Assembly (NCBI GenBank): GCA_036378155.1
Contig: DASUXA010000051.1
Coordinates: 18,267 to 82,266, forward strand
Source: DASUXA01 sp036378155
GTDB lineage: Bacteria > Actinomycetota > Actinomycetes > Mycobacteriales > Micromonosporaceae
Reading direction: 5' to 3'
DNA length: 64,000 nucleotides
Below are positions 60,206-64,000 of this stretch, piece after piece (the first letter of the stretch is position 1; every line of letters begins with the position of its first letter). The position numbers and the translations under genes are program-made. A model generated the notes under the pieces. That model was not told the DNA's origin. It did no database searches and saw nothing but the letters and a program-made list of their open reading frames with translations.

Positions 60206-61743
60206 TGAGCCGTCCGGTACGCACCATGCTGGTCGCCTGCCCCGACTGGCCGGTGATCGCGGCGGGGCTGGTCGACGGCGTGCCGGTGCACGACCCGGTC
60301 GCGGTACTGGCCGCGAACCGCGTGATCGCCTGCTCGCCCGCGGCCCGCGCCGACGCGGTACGGCGAGGGCTGCGTCGACGCGAGGCGCAGGGGCGCTGCC
60401 CGCAACTGGTGGTCGTCGACCACGACCCGGACCGCGACGCGCGCGCGTTCGAGCCGGTCGTGGCGGCGGTCGAGACGGTCGCGCCCGGAGTCGAGGTGGT
60501 CCGCCCCGGCGCGGCCGCGCTCGCCGCTCGCGGCCCGACGGCCTACTTCGGGTCGGAGGAGGCCGCCGCTGAGCGTCTGATCGAACAGGTCGCCCAGGAA
60601 TGCGGCGTGGAAGCGCAGGTCGGCGTCGCCGACGGGGTGTTCGCCGCCGAATTGGCGGCCCGGACCGGGGCGATCGTGCCGCCCGGCGGCACACCCGCCT
60701 TCCTCGCCCGGCTGGATGTCGCCACCCTGGACCGCCCCGCCCTGGTCGACCTGCTGCGCAGGCTCGGCGTCCGCACCCTGGGCGAGTTCGCCGCGCTGCC
60801 CGCCGGCGACGTGCTGAGCCGGTTCGGCTTCGACGCCGCGTTGGCGCACCGGCTCGCCGGCGGTCGCGACGAGAAACCCCTCGCGGTCCGTCAGCCGCCT
60901 GTCGATCTTGACGTCACCGCGTCCTTCGAGGAGCCGCTCGAGCGGGTCGACACCGCCGCGTTCGCCGCTCGCGGGCTGGCCGAGCGGCTGGACGAGCGGC
61001 TTGCCGGGCACGGGTTGGCGTGCACCCGCCTCGGTATCGAAGCGACCACCGAGCGCGGTGAGCAGCTGCACCGCACCTGGCGTCACGGCGGGCTGCTGAC
61101 CGCCGCGGCGATCGCCGACCGGGTGCGCTGGCAACTGGACGGCTGGCTGACCCACGGTGGGCAGCGCCCGAGCGGCGGGATCACCCGGCTCCGGTTGATC
61201 CCCGACGGGGTGCTCCCGCACGCCGGACTCCAACTCGGGCTGTGGGGCGACGTCGGAGACGGAGGCGAGCGCGCCGACCGTGCGCTGACCCGGGTACAAG
61301 GCATCCTCGGACCCGACGCGGTGGTGACCGCGGTGCTCGGCGGCGGCCGCGGCCCTTCCGACCAGGTCCGGCTGGTGCCCTGGGGCGACGAGACCACCCC
61401 CGGTCGCCCACCGGACCAACCCTGGCCCGGGCGGTTGCCGCCGCCGGCCCCCGCCACGGTCCTCGGGTCCCCGCTGCCCGCCGTGGTGTACGACGCGGAC
61501 GGTGGACTGGTCGGAGTGACCGCGCGGCTCGCGCTGACCGGGCCGCCGGCTCGGGTCGCGGTCGACCGCGACCCGCCGGTGGAGGTCACCGGGTGGACCG
61601 GTCCGTGGCCGCTGGACGAGCGGTGGTGGGCGCCTGAGGACGCGCGTCGGCAGGCCCGGTTCCAGGTCGTGTTGGCGGACGGGCGGGCCCTGCTGCTGAC
61701 CCTCGAGTCGGGCTGCTGGTCGGTGGAGGCGATCTATGACTAG
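60205..61743 (+). CDS. imuB: Y-family polymerase-like protein ImuB
   Basis: 512 residues. Y-family DNA polymerase fold without catalytic acidic residues: the N-terminal RTMLVACPDWPVIAAGLV replaces the catalytic motif D-x-D, and the second acidic pair is absent too, as in other ImuB proteins. Palm/fingers/little-finger layout continues through LARLDVATLDRPALVDLLRRLGVRTLGEFAALPAGDVLSRFG (helix-hairpin-helix), and CTRLGIEATTERGEQLHRTWRH. It acts as a scaffold binding the beta clamp, ImuA' and DnaE2. ATG 60205 in TGATG overlap. Confidence 0.93.
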   Translation: MSRPVRTMLVACPDWPVIAAGLVDGVPVHDPVAVLAANRVIACSPAARADAVRRGLRRREAQGRCPQLVVVDHDPDRDARAFEPVVAAVETVAPGVEVVRPGAAALAARGPTAYFGSEEAAAERLIEQVAQECGVEAQVGVADGVFAAELAARTGAIVPPGGTPAFLARLDVATLDRPALVDLLRRLGVRTLGEFAALPAGDVLSRFGFDAALAHRLAGGRDEKPLAVRQPPVDLDVTASFEEPLERVDTAAFAARGLAERLDERLAGHGLACTRLGIEATTERGEQLHRTWRHGGLLTAAAIADRVRWQLDGWLTHGGQRPSGGITRLRLIPDGVLPHAGLQLGLWGDVGDGGERADRALTRVQGILGPDAVVTAVLGGGRGPSDQVRLVPWGDETTPGRPPDQPWPGRLPPPAPATVLGSPLPAVVYDADGGLVGVTARLALTGPPARVAVDRDPPVEVTGWTGPWPLDERWWAPEDARRQARFQVVLADGRALLLTLESGCWSVEAIYD

Positions 61744-61747
61744 GCGC

Positions 61748-61962
61748 CTGGGCCGGCGTCGTCTGGACGGGCGAGCGCAGCGAGGAAGGAAGACGGCGGC
61801 TTTGGGGCCCGGGCGCCTGCGCTGGCGGAGGCCGGCGCCGGTGGTGTGTCTGGGCCGGCGTCGTCTGGACGGACGAGCGCAGCGAGGAAGGAAGACGGCG
61901 GCTTTGGTGCCCGGGCGCCCGCGCTGGCGGAGGCCGGCGCCGGTGGTATGTCTGGGCCGGCG
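61748..61962. repeat. 102-bp tandem repeat (2.1 units) between imuB and dnaE2
   Basis: Units start with CTGGGCCGGCG at 61748, 61850 and (partial) 61952, exact period 102 bp. Unit 1 and 2 differ at only a few bases. Each contains GAGCGCAGCGAGGAAGGAAG followed by ACGGCGGCTTTGG and ends in GGCGCCGGTGG. The period is a multiple of 3, giving an open frame with a 34-residue basic repeat, but no sign of selected coding. The whole block may be a dispersed element. Confidence 0.9.
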
Positions 61963-61983
61963 CGCGTCTACGGGGGGCCGCTG

Positions 61984-64000
61984 ATGGGGTACTTCAACCC
62001 GCCGATCTCGTGGTCGGAACTGGAAGCCCGGCTCTCCGGTCGCCCGCTGGTGGTCGACCCGCTCGCCGCCGACCAGGGCGACGGCGGGGACTCGCCGGCG
62101 TGGACGCGCAAGCGCCCGTCGTACACCGCGCCGGCCCTGGTCCGCAGCCGCGCCACAGTCGACTACGCCGAACTGCACTGCCACACCAATTTCAGCTTCC
62201 TCGACGGCGCCAGCCATCCTGAGGAACTGGCCGAAGAAGCGACCCGCCTCGGGTTGTCCGCGCTGGCGGTCACCGATCACGACGGGCTGTACGGTGTGGT
62301 GCGCTTCTCCGCCGCGGCCCGCGAACTCGACCTGCCCACGGTGTTCGGCGCCGAACTGTCGCTCGGTCTGCCCGGTCCGCAGAACGGCGAGCCCGACCCG
62401 ACCGGGCGGCACCTGCTGGTTCTGGCGCGTGGACCGGAGGGGTACGCCCGGCTGTCCCGGGTGATCGCCCGGGCGCATCTGGCCGGGGGCGAGAAGGGCC
62501 GGCCGGTGTACGACCTGGAGCAGGTCGCCGCCGAGTTGCGTGACCACGCGCTGGTGCTGACCGGGTGCCGCAAGGGACATGTACCGGCCGCGCTGGCGGG
62601 CGAGGGCGTCGCCGGTGCCCGTCGTGAGCTCGACCGGCTGGTCGCGCTGTTCGGCGCCGCGAACGTGGCGGTCGAACTGACCGATCACGCCGACCCGTGG
62701 GACGCCGACCGCAACGACGCCCTGGCCGGGCTCGCCGAGGCGTTCGCCCTGCCCACCGTGGCCACCGGCAACGTGCACTACGCCGCCCCGGCCCGGCGGC
62801 GACTGGCGACCGCCCTGGCCGCGGTACGCGCCCGCCGCTCGCTCGACGAGATGGACGGCTGGTTGCCTGCCGCGGCGACCGCGCACCTGCGCGACGGGGC
62901 GGAGATGGCGACCCGGTTCGCCGGGTACCCCGGCGCGGTGCAACGTGCCGCGGAGTTCGGTCGCGAACTCGCCTTCGACCTCACGCTGGTCGCCCCGCGC
63001 CTGCCCGACTACCCGGTACCCGAGCCGGGGCTGACCGAGATGGACTGGCTGCGCCGGCTGACCGAGCAGGGCGCCCGGCAGCGGTACGGCACCCGTGAGC
63101 AGGCCCCGGCCGCGTACCGGCAGATCGACTACGAACTCGACATGATCGAGAAGCTGGGCTTCGCCGGGTACTTCCTGGTCGTCTACGACATCGTCTCGTT
63201 CTGCCGGGAGAACGGCATCTACTGCCAGGGGCGCGGCTCGGCGGCCAACTCGGCGGTCTGCTACGCGCTGCGTATCACCAATGTCGACGCGGTGCGCTGG
63301 GGGATGTTGTTCGAGCGTTTCCTGGCACCGGAGCGGGATGGGCCGCCGGACATCGACGTGGACATCGAATCCGACCGCCGCGAGGAGGTCATCCAGCACG
63401 TCTACGACACGTACGGCCGGGAGCACACCGCCCAGGTCGCCAACGTCATCTCGTACCGGGCCCGCTCGGCGGTGCGCGACATCGCCAAGGCGTTCGGATA
63501 TTCACCCGGGCAGCAGGACGCCTGGAGCAAACAGATCGACCGTTGGGGTTCGGTGTCCCAGGTCGACGTCGACGACCTGCCGGAGCAGGTGGTCGCGTAC
63601 GCCAACGAACTGCAGACGTTCCCCCGGCACCTGGGCATCCACTCCGGCGGCATGGTGATCTGCGACCGGCCGATCATCGAGGTGTGCCCGGTGGAGTGGG
63701 GCCGGATGCCGGGCCGCACGGTGCTGCAGTGGGACAAGGACGACTGCGCGGCGATCGACCTGGTCAAGTTCGACCTGCTCGGCCTCGGCATGCTGTCCGC
63801 GCTGCACTACGCGTACGACATGATCGAGTCCGACCTGGACATCAGCACGATGCGCCTGGACGACCCCGAGGTGTACGAGATGCTGTGCCGCGCCGACTCG
63901 GTCGGCGTGTTCCAGGTGGAGAGCCGCGCGCAGATGGCGACCCTGCCCCGGCTGAAACCGGACAAATTCTACGATCTGGTCGTCGAGGTGGCCCTGATCC
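61984..64000 (+). CDS. dnaE2: Error-prone DNA polymerase III alpha subunit DnaE2, 3' end cut by window
   Basis: 672 codons visible of about 1100. ATG 61984 follows a GGGGGG run; the polymerase starts GYFNPPISWSELEARL. PHP domain: YAELHCHTNFSFLDGASHPEELAEEATRLG and ALAVTDHDGLYG, TGNVHYAA. Polymerase catalytic Asp residues in PDIDVDIESDRREEVIQHVYDTYG and LVKFDLLGLGMLSAL. Active DnaE2 extends past lesions and causes SOS mutagenesis with ImuA'/ImuB. C-terminal beta-clamp-binding and OB domains lie outside. Confidence 0.95.
   Translation, partial: MGYFNPPISWSELEARLSGRPLVVDPLAADQGDGGDSPAWTRKRPSYTAPALVRSRATVDYAELHCHTNFSFLDGASHPEELAEEATRLGLSALAVTDHDGLYGVVRFSAAARELDLPTVFGAELSLGLPGPQNGEPDPTGRHLLVLARGPEGYARLSRVIARAHLAGGEKGRPVYDLEQVAAELRDHALVLTGCRKGHVPAALAGEGVAGARRELDRLVALFGAANVAVELTDHADPWDADRNDALAGLAEAFALPTVATGNVHYAAPARRRLATALAAVRARRSLDEMDGWLPAAATAHLRDGAEMATRFAGYPGAVQRAAEFGRELAFDLTLVAPRLPDYPVPEPGLTEMDWLRRLTEQGARQRYGTREQAPAAYRQIDYELDMIEKLGFAGYFLVVYDIVSFCRENGIYCQGRGSAANSAVCYALRITNVDAVRWGMLFERFLAPERDGPPDIDVDIESDRREEVIQHVYDTYGREHTAQVANVISYRARSAVRDIAKAFGYSPGQQDAWSKQIDRWGSVSQVDVDDLPEQVVAYANELQTFPRHLGIHSGGMVICDRPIIEVCPVEWGRMPGRTVLQWDKDDCAAIDLVKFDLLGLGMLSALHYAYDMIESDLDISTMRLDDPEVYEMLCRADSVGVFQVESRAQMATLPRLKPDKFYDLVVEVALI

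Noticed and set aside
61736..61984. 82-codon frame across the 102-bp repeats as a real gene
   Set aside because: Its sequence is only the translated repeat, its start overlaps the imuB end with no separate ribosome site, and no domain is visible.

Overview
The window is about 70% GC, with GTG and TTG starts, abundant 4-nt start/stop overlaps, F420-type and PASTA-kinase genes, and a SOS box of actinobacterial type. This points to a filamentous actinomycete, most likely Micromonosporaceae or a close relative. Every identification was made by reading the sequence and recalling protein families; no database search was run. I saw no tRNA, rRNA, CRISPR array, insertion sequence or prophage.

Layout. 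1-8.4 kb: a FadD15-type acyl-CoA ligase (cut by the window edge), an SRPBCC protein, a ROK glucokinase, an EEP nuclease, a flavin monooxygenase, an alpha/beta hydrolase behind a 19-codon leader ORF, and a PlsC-type acyltransferase. 8.3-13.3 kb: a 1285-residue zinc-ribbon/cyclase/AAA/TPR regulator, a small repeat protein, and a Crp/Fnr regulator. 13.7-20.9 kb: metabolic genes (exoribonuclease, PPi-type phosphofructokinase, ProC followed by a palindrome array, AKR, TsaC, LLM oxidoreductase, DUF1028). 21-28 kb: ALDH/ADH pair, sedolisin, M23 peptidase, DUF11 surface protein. 27.5-31.7 kb: a TetR gene divergent from a Baeyer-Villiger monooxygenase/esterase/SDR operon, with paired operators between them. 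31.8-33.7 kb: an ECF sigma factor, its anti-sigma factor and a lipoprotein. 33.8-37.7 kb: class II DAHP synthase, threonine aldolase, cupin, DUF488 and a YefM/YoeB toxin-antitoxin pair. 37.8-43.9 kb: a ClpC-like AAA+ protein with a changed D2 Walker A, DUF1622, endonuclease IV, PknL-type kinase. 44-51 kb: Rv2175c-type regulator, two-subunit lycopene cyclase, mannosyltransferase, RNase/barstar pair, prenyl diphosphate synthase, K+ channel, XRE regulator, MTHFR. 51.3-57.3 kb: CDP-alcohol phosphatidyltransferase, then a six-gene fully overlapping carotenoid operon on the minus strand. 58.5-64 kb: a SOS box, a hairpin-rich leader, and a HEPN-ImuA'-ImuB-DnaE2 mutagenesis operon, interrupted by a 102-bp tandem repeat and cut by the window edge.

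How the genes fit together. Many anchors (fadD15, SRPBCC, acyltransferase, exoribonuclease, aroG, pknL, Rv2175c, mannosyltransferase, idsA, MTHFR) match the order I recall for M. tuberculosis Rv2187-Rv2172c, with pfk and glk as in Streptomyces; the rest are insertions between these anchors. Carotenoid genes are scattered: lycopene cyclase at 44.4 kb, prenyl synthase at 47.6 kb, tailoring operon at 52-57 kb. This matches the subclustered glycosyl-carotenoid (sioxanthin-like) pathway of Micromonosporaceae. The palindrome GGTACC is strongly over-represented across the window.
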